This document shows, one piece after another, positions 8,846 through 16,516 of a DNA stretch of 49,752 nucleotides (position 1 is the first letter of the stretch; each line of letters starts with the position of its first letter). The notes under the pieces were generated by a model. That model was given only the letters and a program-made list of their open reading frames with translations, was not told the DNA's origin and ran no database searches. Source of the DNA: Candidatus Hydrogenedentes bacterium CG07_land_8_20_14_0_80_42_17 (GTDB taxonomy: Bacteria > UBA8481); contig PEWQ01000080.1 in the NCBI GenBank assembly GCA_002780065.1, positions 7,435-57,186 on the forward strand. The letters are read 5' to 3'. The translations under genes and the position numbers were made by a program.

Positions 8846-10056
8846 TATCAGATTTAAGCGCTGAAATAATTATTATCGGTAAGGAAATATTGAATGGCTT
8901 TAGAAGAGATTGCAATGTAGAGAGCATTGCGCGTTGGCTTTTAAAGAACGGTTTTAGTCTCGACAAAGTTCAAATCATTGGCGATATTGATAAGGATATT
9001 GCTGAAGCTTTAAAATTAACTAAAGCAAGATTGATTTTTGTTACTGGAGGGATAGGAACTACCAGAGACGACAGAACTAGATTCGTGATTGCCGATGCAT
9101 TTAAAAGAAAACTGCGACTTTCTAAAGAATCTGTAGTTTGCCTTTCAGAAAAATTACGAAAACGAAATGTTTTCTTTACTAATAGATATCGTGAGCTGTG
9201 CAAATTTCCTGAATCGGCTTTGAGACTTGATAATCCTAGAGGACTTGCTGAAGCCTTTATTTTGTCTGTAAAAAGCAGAGCCTTTATTGTTTTACCAGGA
9301 GTGCCTTTTGAGATTGAATCAATTCTTGCATTACCTTCTTTTAATGAAAATATCAGACATTTCTTTTCGACTAAAAAATGCGAAGGCCATATTCTAGGAC
9401 TTGTCGGCTTGAGAGAATCTGAAATTGAAGATATATGTCTTGATATACCTGAATTTCAAAGAGGAAAGGTTTCTTTACTGCCTTCGCCGGGCTTGGTTTA
9501 TCTGATTCTTCAAAATAAAAAACTGTTGCCTCTTTTGAAAAAAAGATTTGGTAATTACATTTTTACTTATTCTGGAGAAAATTTGGAACAGGTTGTAATA
9601 GAACTTTTAAAACGGCAAAATAAAACTTGCTCCGTCGCAGAATCATGCACAGGGGGAATGCTTGGAGAAGTTTTAACTTCGGTTTCCGGTGCATCTCAAG
9701 TTTTTAATGGCGGATTAATTGTCTATCAAAATGAAATAAAAATTAAAGAACTAGGTGTTAGTTCTAATACTTTGAAAAATTTTGGAGCGGTTTCAAAAAT
9801 AACTGCAAAAGAGATGGCGTGCTGTGTTAGAAAAAAAATGAAATCTGATTGGGGTATTGCTATTACGGGTATTGCAGGCCCGTCCGGCGGCAGTAAAGAA
9901 AAACCCGTAGGAACGGTTTTTATAGCTGTTTCCGGCAACAAGCAAAATACGGTCATAAAAAATATTTTTTCAGGTGATCGAAATATAGTAAGGATTTCTG
10001 CGGTTAGATTTGCTTTAAATTTACTGAGACGCATGATATTGGAGACTGTGAAGTAA
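8842..10056 (+). CDS. cinA: CinA family protein (COG1058 domain + nicotinamide-nucleotide amidase)
   Basis: A two-domain protein of 404 residues. The N-terminal part is the CinA/MoCF-like domain, with GKEILNG and TGGIGTTRDDRTR corresponding to the usual GTEIL and TGGLGPTxDD motifs. The C-terminal 150 residues form the PncC-type NMN amidohydrolase domain, with VAESCTGGMLGE, FNGGLIVYQNE and ITGIAGPSGG. In other bacteria such proteins deamidate nicotinamide mononucleotide in NAD salvage, and some have ADP-ribose pyrophosphatase activity. It is translated from an ATGA overlap with lipA. The older link of CinA to competence is contextual and is not supported here by neighbours. Confidence 0.93.
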   Translation: MISDLSAEIIIIGKEILNGFRRDCNVESIARWLLKNGFSLDKVQIIGDIDKDIAEALKLTKARLIFVTGGIGTTRDDRTRFVIADAFKRKLRLSKESVVCLSEKLRKRNVFFTNRYRELCKFPESALRLDNPRGLAEAFILSVKSRAFIVLPGVPFEIESILALPSFNENIRHFFSTKKCEGHILGLVGLRESEIEDICLDIPEFQRGKVSLLPSPGLVYLILQNKKLLPLLKKRFGNYIFTYSGENLEQVVIELLKRQNKTCSVAESCTGGMLGEVLTSVSGASQVFNGGLIVYQNEIKIKELGVSSNTLKNFGAVSKITAKEMACCVRKKMKSDWGIAITGIAGPSGGSKEKPVGTVFIAVSGNKQNTVIKNIFSGDRNIVRISAVRFALNLLRRMILETVK

Positions 10057-10098
10057 AGTCGCAAGTCTTTACAAAATATTTCCTGTATTATGGTATGG

Positions 10099-10155
10099 CT
10101 AAAGTTTCGGTATCTCCGTGAACTTCGCGATGAAATATTTTTTTGGAAACTTTAG
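10099..10155 (+). repeat. Inverted repeat upstream of the peroxiredoxin operator
   Basis: CTAAAGTTTC at 10099-10108 is the exact reverse complement of GAAACTTTAG at 10146-10155, with 37 nt between. The right arm shares three bases with the next palindrome (10153-10189). It lies 3' of cinA and could be part of that gene's 3' end or a second protein-binding site. No T-tract follows, so it is not a convincing intrinsic terminator. Confidence 0.5.
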
Positions 10156-10189
10156 TGTAAATAGTACTTGACAAGTCCTATTTACACTA
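10153..10189. promoter_or_regulatory. 37-bp near-perfect palindrome (candidate operator)
   Basis: TAGTGTAAATAG (10153-10164) and CTATTTACACTA (10178-10189) are perfect 12-bp inverted arms. Between them ACTTG-A-CAAGT is itself palindromic, so the whole element is symmetric about base 10171 except for one base pair (T10165/C10177). It covers the -35 box TTGACA (10168-10173) and most of the spacer of the peroxiredoxin promoter. It lies upstream of the predicted transcription start, so it should act as DNA. A dimeric or tetrameric redox- or metal-sensing repressor is the natural guess, but the binding protein is unknown. Confidence 0.7.
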
Positions 10190-10196
10190 GTATGTT
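10168..10196 (+). promoter_or_regulatory. Promoter of the peroxiredoxin gene
   Basis: TTGACA (10168-10173), a 17-bp spacer and TATGTT (10191-10196) make the strongest sigma-70-like match of the window. The expected start is near 10203, which leaves a short leader holding GGAGG at 10206-10210. The -35 sits at the centre of the palindrome described separately, so repression by steric block is the likely mode. Confidence 0.75.
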
Positions 10197-10218
10197 GAAC
10201 AAATCGGAGGTGTTTAAC

Positions 10219-10695
10219 ATGTCTGAAAACTTATTAGGAAAAAATATACCTGAAGCAGAACTCATAGCGCTGGATGAAAAAGGACCGAAGAAGGTTAAAT
10301 TTTCAGAATTGAAAGGCGCACCGGCATTATTGCTTTTCTTTCCTTTAGTAAATACTGGTGTTTGCCATTCGGAAATGTGTTCAATTCGGGATAGTATTCA
10401 AAGATATAACTCTTTAAAAACTCGAGTGATTGCTGTTTCAGTAGATTCACCTTTTGCGTGGAAGTTGTGGGCGGAAAAAGAAGGATTCAAATTTGAATTC
10501 TGGTCAGATTTTAATAAAGAAGCTTCAAATAAGCTCGGCTGTATTTATGAGGAACTTGTTGGTCTGAAAGGTGTTTCTAAAAGATCAGCCTTCATTGTTG
10601 ATGCAAAAGGCATAATTCAATATGCATGGATTTCTGAGGATTCTAAAAAATTGCCTTTGTTTGATGAAATAGTTTCAGTATTGCAAAAGCTGTAG
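10219..10695 (+). CDS. Peroxiredoxin (AhpE/BCP-like)
   Basis: A thiol peroxidase of the AhpC/TSA superfamily with 158 residues, reducing hydroperoxides in the cytoplasm. The peroxidatic cysteine is C49 in NTGVCHSEMC (TxxC motif). C54 five residues later could be the resolving cysteine, as in atypical 2-Cys BCP proteins. The WSDFNKEASNKLG region matches the conserved middle of the fold. The ATG at 10219 follows GGAGG with good spacing; the reading frame open to 10168 overlaps the promoter and is not coding. It stands alone, convergent with the porV-like gene 13 bp away, and is probably controlled by the palindrome over its promoter. Confidence 0.88.
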   Translation: MSENLLGKNIPEAELIALDEKGPKKVKFSELKGAPALLLFFPLVNTGVCHSEMCSIRDSIQRYNSLKTRVIAVSVDSPFAWKLWAEKEGFKFEFWSDFNKEASNKLGCIYEELVGLKGVSKRSAFIVDAKGIIQYAWISEDSKKLPLFDEIVSVLQKL

Positions 10696-10708
10696 AGTTG
10701 AATTGGGG

Positions 10709-11620
10709 CTAGAAGGATATCGATCCGCTGATTCGGTGAGTATCGCCCAACGGTCCAAAAGGAACATAAGCGTAATCAAATTCTATTGATTTTAAAGCAA
10801 GACCGATTCCTGCTGTTAATCCTTCGTTTAAATCTGATTGCATCTGAGTTTTATATCCGGCTCGAATTGCAATTATTTCCGTGGGCTTCCATTCAGCTCC
10901 GATCATTGCATCGACATTGTCAACTCCATTGTTTGCTATGTCGCCTGCAATGAGAAAATTTCCGGTGTGATAACTTGCTCCAATACGTAATGTCATCGGT
11001 AAATCACTTCTATCGTTAATGAATTTTAATCCCGGTCCTATATTAGTTGCCGAAGCTCCTATCGAAAAATGTTCATTTAAGTTATGACGTATACCAATGT
11101 CTCCTGAAAAACCGCTGGCAGAGATATTATCTATTTCACTTCTGATATATCTGCCTGCAATTCCCCATGCAGTTTTAGAATTAATCCTTCTCGCATAATG
11201 AATTGCTCCGGAAAAATCACTAACTCCAAATGTGCCTGATGAAACTCCGAATCTCCCAAATGCGTCGTCTGTTGTTTTTTCTATGTTATTCGAACCAAGA
11301 AAATTAAATGTCACAGCGGCTTTACCTCCGAGAAAAGGAGCCTTAAACCCTCCAAATTGCTGAGAAATTCCTTGCACCCACTCGCTATATTGAAATCCGA
11401 TTTCGTAACCGTCTTTTTCTGCTATTGCCGCTGGTTGTCCGTACAGAGTAAACACGCTCGATCCATAAGCTGAATATGTTCCGCCCATTGCAACATGCCT
11501 GGCGCCTGCTTCAATTCTTAAAAAGTCCGCCCCGCTAGTTCCAGCACTGTTAGATATGGCTTCGCTTCTTGCTACAAAAATAGCCAAAAGCAAAAACATA
11601 ATTATTACGGTGCGCTTCAT
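10709..11620 (-). CDS. PorV/PorQ family outer-membrane beta-barrel protein
   Basis: A 303-residue secreted protein. A signal peptide (MKRTV, a hydrophobic IIMFLLLAIFVA core, then SEA) is followed by the family opening GADFLRIEAGARHVAMGGT, with an alternating pattern of beta strands after it. The chain ends SISF with a terminal Phe, as outer-membrane barrels do. PorV/PorQ-like (UPF0164-type) proteins are known in several diderm phyla, and in Bacteroidetes PorV takes part in type IX secretion. No other type IX genes are visible here, so a general barrel role is all I infer. Upstream, TAAACT ends 6 nt before the ATG and there is no Shine-Dalgarno. It lies behind dnaX on the same strand. Confidence 0.75.
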   Translation of the reverse strand: MKRTVIIMFLLLAIFVARSEAISNSAGTSGADFLRIEAGARHVAMGGTYSAYGSSVFTLYGQPAAIAEKDGYEIGFQYSEWVQGISQQFGGFKAPFLGGKAAVTFNFLGSNNIEKTTDDAFGRFGVSSGTFGVSDFSGAIHYARRINSKTAWGIAGRYIRSEIDNISASGFSGDIGIRHNLNEHFSIGASATNIGPGLKFINDRSDLPMTLRIGASYHTGNFLIAGDIANNGVDNVDAMIGAEWKPTEIIAIRAGYKTQMQSDLNEGLTAGIGLALKSIEFDYAYVPFGPLGDTHRISGSISF

Positions 11621-11706
11621 ATCTACAGTTTAGCATTATTTAACATATTTATTCCAGTTCTCTGCAAAAAAAATTACTTAATTATTTATAGTTCAACGTT
11701 TAGCGT

Positions 11707-13317
11707 CTATTCTTTAACTATTTCAACACTGTCTGCGCCAAATAACCGCTTTATCTTTTCAATTTCAGGGTCAAGATCTTCTGCTTTGCTTTTATCAGAA
11801 GATTTTTCATCTTCAAAATTTAGTTCTTTTTGAATTTGCTGAGGTTTACTCTGCGCTGACAATTCAAACTCAATATGAAATTTTCCGGTTTGTACAAACT
11901 CGATAGCGTGTTTTATATCTGCGATAGCTTTATGATCTTTTTCAAATCTTTCAAATAACGTTTTGTCTTTAAAAAGCAATTTTAGAGTTCCGTCTTTAGG
12001 TATGGATATCTCTGCATCTCTACAATATTTTTCTGAATTGGGAGAAGCTGCTTTAAGTTCAGAAAAAAATTCTTCTTTTCTGAAAATAGATAGGAGTTTT
12101 TTCTTATCCCATTCTCTGCTAGTTTCAATTTTTTTTACTGTTTTTTGTTCCGGCTCAATAGCTGTATCTTCTCTAATAGATTTAAAAGTTTCATAATTTA
12201 AAAGTTTTTCATATAACTCTTTTAGAGTTTTTTCATCATTTGAAATTGAAGAGAGTTTTGCGATGAGAAGTTCAAGTTCGATCAGAGGATGCCGGCTGTA
12301 TCTTGTTCTTTCCATCGAGAAAAGTATTGATTCGATGCTTCTTACTATTCTCCCCTTTTTGAAATTCTTATCGTTTCCTCGTATCACATCAAACAATTCT
12401 TTTCTGAAAGCAAAAAGTAAAGCTCTCATGACTTCACTTGTGTCGACTCCAAATTCCCAAAGCTCTTTCAAAATGTTTTCCGCATTTTCCGAGTCTGCCA
12501 CTGCAATTGAATTCATTAATTTTTCAATTGAAACCGAAGGAATAGCTCCTAAAACCTCTTCAGTATCTTTTAAATTTATTTTGTCTGATGAATAAGCTCT
12601 GACCATATCGAGCGCTGAAATAGCGTCTCGCACTCCGCCTTCTGAATATTCACATATAAGTCTTACTGCTGATTCCTCTATATCGATAGATTCAGCTTTT
12701 GCAATCTTCTTTAATCTTTCTGTAAGTTCATCAGAACTTACAGGCCTGAAATCAAATCGCAGACATCTTGAGCGTATTGGTGAGGGCACCTTGTGACCTT
12801 CAGTTGTTGCCATTATAAATACAACGTGCGACGGGGGTTCTTCAATAGTTTTTAAAAGTGCGCCAAATGCCTGAGCAGAAAGCATGTGAGTTTCATCGAT
12901 AATGAAGACCTTGTATCTTCCTTTAGCTGGAACAGTCGATACAGATTGAATGATTGTCTCCCTTACATTGTCGATTCCTGTGTTAGAAGCGGCATCGATT
13001 TCCAACACATCTATGTGATTGCTTCTTGATATTTCAATACAGCTTTCACATTTTCCGCAAGGTGTTGAAGTAATCCCTTTTTCGCAATTTAATGCTTTGG
13101 CAAGTATTCTCGCCATTGTGGTTTTGCCGAGACCGCGGCTACCTATAAAAAGATATGCGGGGGCAACGTGGTTTGTCTCTACAGCTTTTTTTAAAGTTCT
13201 GACTATGTGAGGCTGACCGATCACTTCTTCAAAAGTTTGAGGACGATATTTTCGTGCAAGACCGACATAATTTTTTGACACTTCTTTATCGTTTTCTTTC
13301 ACTGTCTTTTTAGACAT
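11707..13317 (-). CDS. dnaX: DNA polymerase III subunits gamma/tau
   Basis: The clamp-loader ATPase of the replicase, 536 residues. It opens with YRPQTFEEVIGQ, then Walker A GSRGLGKTT, a four-Cys zinc module (CGKCESC region), the DExx box IIDETHML and the sensor segment RSRCLRF. The C-terminal 200 residues are poorly conserved, as is usual for the tau domain. I use the ATG at 13317 because AAGGAGG is 7 nt upstream; a TTG at 13320 directly precedes it. I saw no obvious frameshift heptamer for making gamma. The gene begins 18 nt after the SRP RNA, which implies a shared transcript. Confidence 0.95.
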   Translation of the reverse strand: MSKKTVKENDKEVSKNYVGLARKYRPQTFEEVIGQPHIVRTLKKAVETNHVAPAYLFIGSRGLGKTTMARILAKALNCEKGITSTPCGKCESCIEISRSNHIDVLEIDAASNTGIDNVRETIIQSVSTVPAKGRYKVFIIDETHMLSAQAFGALLKTIEEPPSHVVFIMATTEGHKVPSPIRSRCLRFDFRPVSSDELTERLKKIAKAESIDIEESAVRLICEYSEGGVRDAISALDMVRAYSSDKINLKDTEEVLGAIPSVSIEKLMNSIAVADSENAENILKELWEFGVDTSEVMRALLFAFRKELFDVIRGNDKNFKKGRIVRSIESILFSMERTRYSRHPLIELELLIAKLSSISNDEKTLKELYEKLLNYETFKSIREDTAIEPEQKTVKKIETSREWDKKKLLSIFRKEEFFSELKAASPNSEKYCRDAEISIPKDGTLKLLFKDKTLFERFEKDHKAIADIKHAIEFVQTGKFHIEFELSAQSKPQQIQKELNFEDEKSSDKSKAEDLDPEIEKIKRLFGADSVEIVKE

Positions 13318-13335
13318 CAAGTATCCTCCTTATTT

Positions 13336-13604
13336 GCGCGCCCCTGAATTCGAAATACTGACAATATTTTTTCGACCCTGCTAGGGCTCCGGCAAGCCTA
13401 ATCTGCGGCACACACAAAATTCGCTTAGGGCTGCTCCGATCAAGGCCTGACCCATTTCACGAGATTGCATTGCACAGGGACCCGCCTTCGTCGCCTTCGA
13501 TGAATCGGTCCAAATATTACAGCTACCCCTCTATTCAGGCATTCAGCCCCGCGTGTAGCGGATTTCGGGAGTTAGGGAACCGCTATCTCCCCGCCTAGGC
13601 GCGC
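13336..13604 (-). ncRNA. ffs: Signal recognition particle RNA, long Alu-containing type
   Basis: Read on the minus strand, the 269-nt RNA starts GCGCGCC and ends GGCGCGC, which pair to close the molecule. The 5' Alu part contains GATAGCGGTTCCC and AATCCGCT as in Bacillus scRNA. The S domain contains GGGTCC, GGGTCAGG, AGCAGCC and TGTGCCGCAG in the expected order. It scaffolds Ffh for co-translational membrane targeting. The apical loop of helix 8 departs from the consensus (see findings). The location directly upstream of dnaX is conserved in many bacteria. Together with its promoter it fills the 386-bp gap between dnaX and ybaB. Confidence 0.93.
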
Positions 13605-13610
13605 ATTACA

Positions 13611-13639
13611 ATTTTAGTCGTTACCTATGACTAAAACAA
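13611..13639 (-). promoter_or_regulatory. SRP RNA promoter
   Basis: On the minus strand TTGTTT (13639-13634), a 17-bp spacer and TAAAAT (13616-13611) end 6 nt before the structurally defined RNA 5' end at 13604. This fixes the usual -10-to-start distance in this genome. Confidence 0.7.
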
Positions 13640-13665
13640 TCTCAAAATTTCTATAAGAAAATGCT

Positions 13666-13694
13666 TTGAAGTATTTTTGATAATCATGTAGACT
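13666..13694 (+). promoter_or_regulatory. Promoter of ybaB
   Basis: TTGAAG (13666-13671), a 17-bp spacer and TAGACT (13689-13694) place the start within a few bases of the ATG at 13704. The sequence between is pyrimidine-rich with no Shine-Dalgarno, so the mRNA is probably leaderless or nearly so. Confidence 0.5.
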
Positions 13695-13703
13695 TCTTTT
13701 CTT

Positions 13704-14018
13704 ATGAACTTAAATAAATTAATGAAGGAAATGCAGAAGGTTCAAGTTGAGACTGAAAAGGCTCAAAATGAACTTAATGATATGACATTTGAAGGAGTCT
13801 CAGGCGGAGGAGCCGTTACTATTAAGTTGACGGGCAAATATAAAGTGATTGGAATAGAGATATCTGATGATGCCTTGAAGGATTCTGATAAAGAAATGCT
13901 TCAGGATATGATCAAAGTTGCTCTGGATGATGTTTTAAAAAAGATTGATGAGGTTGTGAAACAGCTTGCTACGAAGGCTATGAGCGGCATTGCGATTCCA
14001 GGCATGCCTTCTTTTTGA
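13704..14018 (+). CDS. ybaB: YbaB/EbfC family nucleoid-associated protein
   Basis: A small DNA-binding protein of 104 residues that forms a tweezer-shaped dimer. The conserved start MNLNKLMKEMQKVQ forms the first helix, followed by the GAVTIKLTGKYKVIGIEI strands and a C-terminal helix ending in a Gly/Met-rich tail. In many genomes dnaX, ybaB and recR are consecutive on one strand; here ybaB is divergent from dnaX and no recR follows. The ATG lacks a Shine-Dalgarno and lies just after a -10 box. Confidence 0.92.
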   Translation: MNLNKLMKEMQKVQVETEKAQNELNDMTFEGVSGGGAVTIKLTGKYKVIGIEISDDALKDSDKEMLQDMIKVALDDVLKKIDEVVKQLATKAMSGIAIPGMPSF

Positions 14019-14052
14019 AGTCTGACTAAGCTTTTTTCTTGAACTACTAAGT

Positions 14053-14072
14053 CAAGTCTCATACGGGACTTG
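14053..14072 (+). promoter_or_regulatory. Stem-loop in the rpmH leader
   Basis: CAAGTCTC (14053-14060) pairs with GGGACTTG (14065-14072) around an ATAC loop, with one G-U pair. It lies 21 nt before the rpmH ATG, and the Shine-Dalgarno GGAGG follows. No T-run follows, so a role in mRNA stability or feedback is more likely than termination; the role is inferred. Confidence 0.4.
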
Positions 14073-14093
14073 TGAAATAAATGGAGGATTATT

Positions 14094-14231
14094 ATGAAGC
14101 GAACGTATCAACCGCATAATCGCAGGCGTAAGAAGACACACGGATTCAGATCGCGTATGTCTTCTCCTACAGGCAGAAGAGTGCTTGCTGCACGAAGGAA
14201 AAAAGGCAGAAAAAAACTTACAGTTAGTTAA
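14094..14231 (+). CDS. rpmH: 50S ribosomal protein L34
   Basis: A 45-residue very basic protein with the invariant L34 pattern [19 protein letters not shown], then [21 protein letters not shown] in the rest of the chain. It is a structural protein of the large subunit. GGAGG lies 8 nt before the ATG. It heads the conserved rpmH-rnpA-yidD-yidC-jag block; dnaA, which is often next to it, is absent. Confidence 0.97.
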   Translation: MKRTYQPHNRRRKKTHGFRSRMSSPTGRRVLAARRKKGRKKLTVS

Positions 14232-14243
14232 TTCGCTTAAAAA

Positions 14244-14549
14244 GTGAAGATTAAGATTCGAGGAGCAAGAGGCAAAAAAAGAATTTGCCTTATTATGGAA
14301 TTTCGCCGTAAAGGTATTTTGCATAAATTAGAACCTGATTCGGCAGATGTAGAATTTGTAATTATAGGACGAAAATTATTCTCTGCTGTTGAGAGAAATA
14401 AGATAAAGAGGCGCATACGTGCGATTTTGACAAGTCTCTATAAAGAATCGAAAATAGGTCGAAGAGTATTTGTTTTCAGATTGAAAGGAAACTGGGCTGA
14501 AATGCCTTGGAAAGATTTTTATGAAATGGTTTTGAGAATGGTTCAATGA
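14244..14549 (+). CDS. rnpA: Ribonuclease P protein component, short N-terminus
   Basis: The protein partner of RNase P RNA in tRNA 5' maturation, 101 residues from a GTG at 14244. The diagnostic RNA-binding helix is [12 protein letters not shown] (RNR-type motif), preceded by a beta strand ([10 protein letters not shown]). Comparison with typical RnpA suggests that the first 15-20 residues, the RLxxxxxF helix, are absent. A TAA at 14238 in the same frame prevents extension, so this is not a start-choice error. The gene lies 12 nt after rpmH and its stop overlaps the yidD start by 4 bp. Identification rests on the RNR motif and context. Confidence 0.85.
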   Translation: MKIKIRGARGKKRICLIMEFRRKGILHKLEPDSADVEFVIIGRKLFSAVERNKIKRRIRAILTSLYKESKIGRRVFVFRLKGNWAEMPWKDFYEMVLRMVQ

Positions 14550-14773
14550 TAAAATTTATATGCTATCTGTGGACTTTACCGGTTCGAATTTATAAATTCA
14601 TTATTTCTCCGTTACTTCCACCTTCTTGTCGATTTACACCGTCCTGTTCTTCCTATGCTGTAGAGGCTGTAATGAAGCATGGTATTATTAGAGGCACTTT
14701 GTTGGCTACAAAAAGATTATGCAGATGCCATCCGTTTAATGACGGTGGCTACGATCCAGTTCCTAAGGTTTAA
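14546..14773 (+). CDS. yidD: YidD membrane protein insertion efficiency factor
   Basis: A 75-residue protein with the family pattern [15 protein letters not shown], then [11 protein letters not shown] and the C-terminal [15 protein letters not shown]. YidD associates with the inner membrane and aids YidC-dependent insertion. It is coupled to rnpA by an ATGA overlap and followed by yidC after 3 bp, the standard order. Confidence 0.96.
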   Translation: MIKFICYLWTLPVRIYKFIISPLLPPSCRFTPSCSSYAVEAVMKHGIIRGTLLATKRLCRCHPFNDGGYDPVPKV

Positions 14774-14776
14774 ATT

Positions 14777-16516
14777 ATGGAAGAGCGACGTTTACTAATA
14801 GCAGTATTATTCTCCATGATTATAGTTTTAGCTTGGCAGGTGCTATTTCCTTCACCTCACCCTAGAAAACCAATTGCGGTTTCAGATACTTACAGTATAA
14901 GTGTTACTGAAGCTAATGATTCTAACATAACTCAAATAAAACAAGATACAAAGCTAGTGAGTATTGTTAACGATTCCTTTTTTGTTGACTCGCCCTCAAT
15001 AGAGAGTATATTGAATACTGATTTATTTACAGTAACACTGTCTGAAACAGGCGGAGTAATCTCAAAATTGGATTTTAACAAGTATCTTTATACAGACTCC
15101 CGATTCATAACTCATGATGTAAATTTGATATATTCCAAATTATCCAATGCCTTTTTTTCTATTGCAATGGATGTTGATGATAAATCTGGATTATCAACTA
15201 AGAAGTGGAATCTTGTGTCTGCAGACAGTTCTTTGAATAGAAAATTTGCGTTGAGACCGAATATTCCAGAATTACCGCAGGGCCTTGAAATCGAAAAAAC
15301 GTTTGAGTTTGATTCAAACTCATATGGTTTTAACTGGATATTTAGAGTTAATAATTTATCTAATAATGAGATTACTCTTTCTACTGCAAGATATAAGGAT
15401 GAGTTATATCAGACAGAGAGAGAAGGATCATTTCTTCTTCATTTCGGGCCGGGCCTTGGATCCAATAATCCAGACATGAGGTTCAGCTCTCAGTATATCG
15501 TTAGCGGGATGTACGGGAAAGACTTAAAGGTTCAGAGTGCTGTTGTTTCAAAATCATGGTGGCATAATATCTTCGGTTTGCCTGCATTACCTGATGGAAT
15601 TGAGTGGTCGGCGCTTTCGAATAGATATTTTGTAATAGCGATAAAGCCAATTGAGTTTACATGCGACGCGAGATTTATCCAGAACCATGATGGTGAGATA
15701 AATTTTTGGCTTATTTTGCCACCGTTTACTATTGCTCCAAATGAGCATAAGGAATTTAGATTTAGAATATTTGCCGGTCCAAAGAAGACTGAAATTTTGA
15801 ATAGATTTGATCCCATGCTTGAAAAGCTTGATGGTATGGAGCCAAGTCTTTTACCCAAGAAAATTTCAATTGCTCGAATTATGGTCTCAATACTAGGTTG
15901 GATTAACAGTTATATCCATAATTGGGGTTGGTCAATCATACTTTTAACAATTATTGTAAGAGTCATTTTATATCCGCTTTCATATTATCAATTCAAATCG
16001 ATGGCGCGAATGCAAGGTCTGAAACCTAAAATTGATGCGATACAAGTAAAATACGCTGCAGACAAAGAACGCTTGCAGAGAGAATTGATGAGTGTTTACA
16101 AGGAAGCTGGTGTAAATCCGCTAGGAGGCTGTTTACCAATACTGTTGCAGATGCCTATTCTTATAGGTTTATTCATTGCATTACAGAATGCAATTGTATT
16201 ACGTGGAGTTCCATTTATTTTATGGATTAATGATTTATCAGTACCGGATACGATCTTTCATATTTTGGGAATCCCAATTAATCCTTTACCGCTTGCATTA
16301 TGTATTACAATGTATTATCAGCAAAAATTGACTCCTACTCCGAGTGCGGATCCGACTCAAAAACAGATGATGACGATGATGCCGCTCATAATGACAGTCT
16401 TGTTTTATAATTTTCCAAGCGGGCTTTCATTGTATTGGGTCATACAGAATATTTTATCAATTGGACAACAATTAGTAATGATGAGAAAAAGGGAGGTAGT
16501 AGATGGAAAGATTTGA
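14777..16516 (+). CDS. yidC: Membrane protein insertase YidC
   Basis: An insertase of 579 residues of the Gram-negative type. TM1 (LLIAVLFSMIIVLAWQVLF) is followed by a long variable region and the periplasmic P1 beta-domain (about residues 60-350). The conserved five-helix core has QFKSMARMQGLKPKI, NPLGGCLPILLQMPIL and the C-terminal LSLYWVIQNIL. The periplasmic domain supports a diderm envelope. The 3' end overlaps jag by 14 bp. Confidence 0.96.
   Translation: MEERRLLIAVLFSMIIVLAWQVLFPSPHPRKPIAVSDTYSISVTEANDSNITQIKQDTKLVSIVNDSFFVDSPSIESILNTDLFTVTLSETGGVISKLDFNKYLYTDSRFITHDVNLIYSKLSNAFFSIAMDVDDKSGLSTKKWNLVSADSSLNRKFALRPNIPELPQGLEIEKTFEFDSNSYGFNWIFRVNNLSNNEITLSTARYKDELYQTEREGSFLLHFGPGLGSNNPDMRFSSQYIVSGMYGKDLKVQSAVVSKSWWHNIFGLPALPDGIEWSALSNRYFVIAIKPIEFTCDARFIQNHDGEINFWLILPPFTIAPNEHKEFRFRIFAGPKKTEILNRFDPMLEKLDGMEPSLLPKKISIARIMVSILGWINSYIHNWGWSIILLTIIVRVILYPLSYYQFKSMARMQGLKPKIDAIQVKYAADKERLQRELMSVYKEAGVNPLGGCLPILLQMPILIGLFIALQNAIVLRGVPFILWINDLSVPDTIFHILGIPINPLPLALCITMYYQQKLTPTPSADPTQKQMMTMMPLIMTVLFYNFPSGLSLYWVIQNILSIGQQLVMMRKREVVDGKI

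Noticed and set aside
10057-10155. Intrinsic terminator for cinA
   Set aside because: The 10-bp arms enclose 37 nt and no T-tract follows the right arm.
14019-14093. A replication origin before rpmH
   Set aside because: Only 75 bp, with no DnaA-box cluster or AT-rich unwinding element; a leader hairpin explains its structure.
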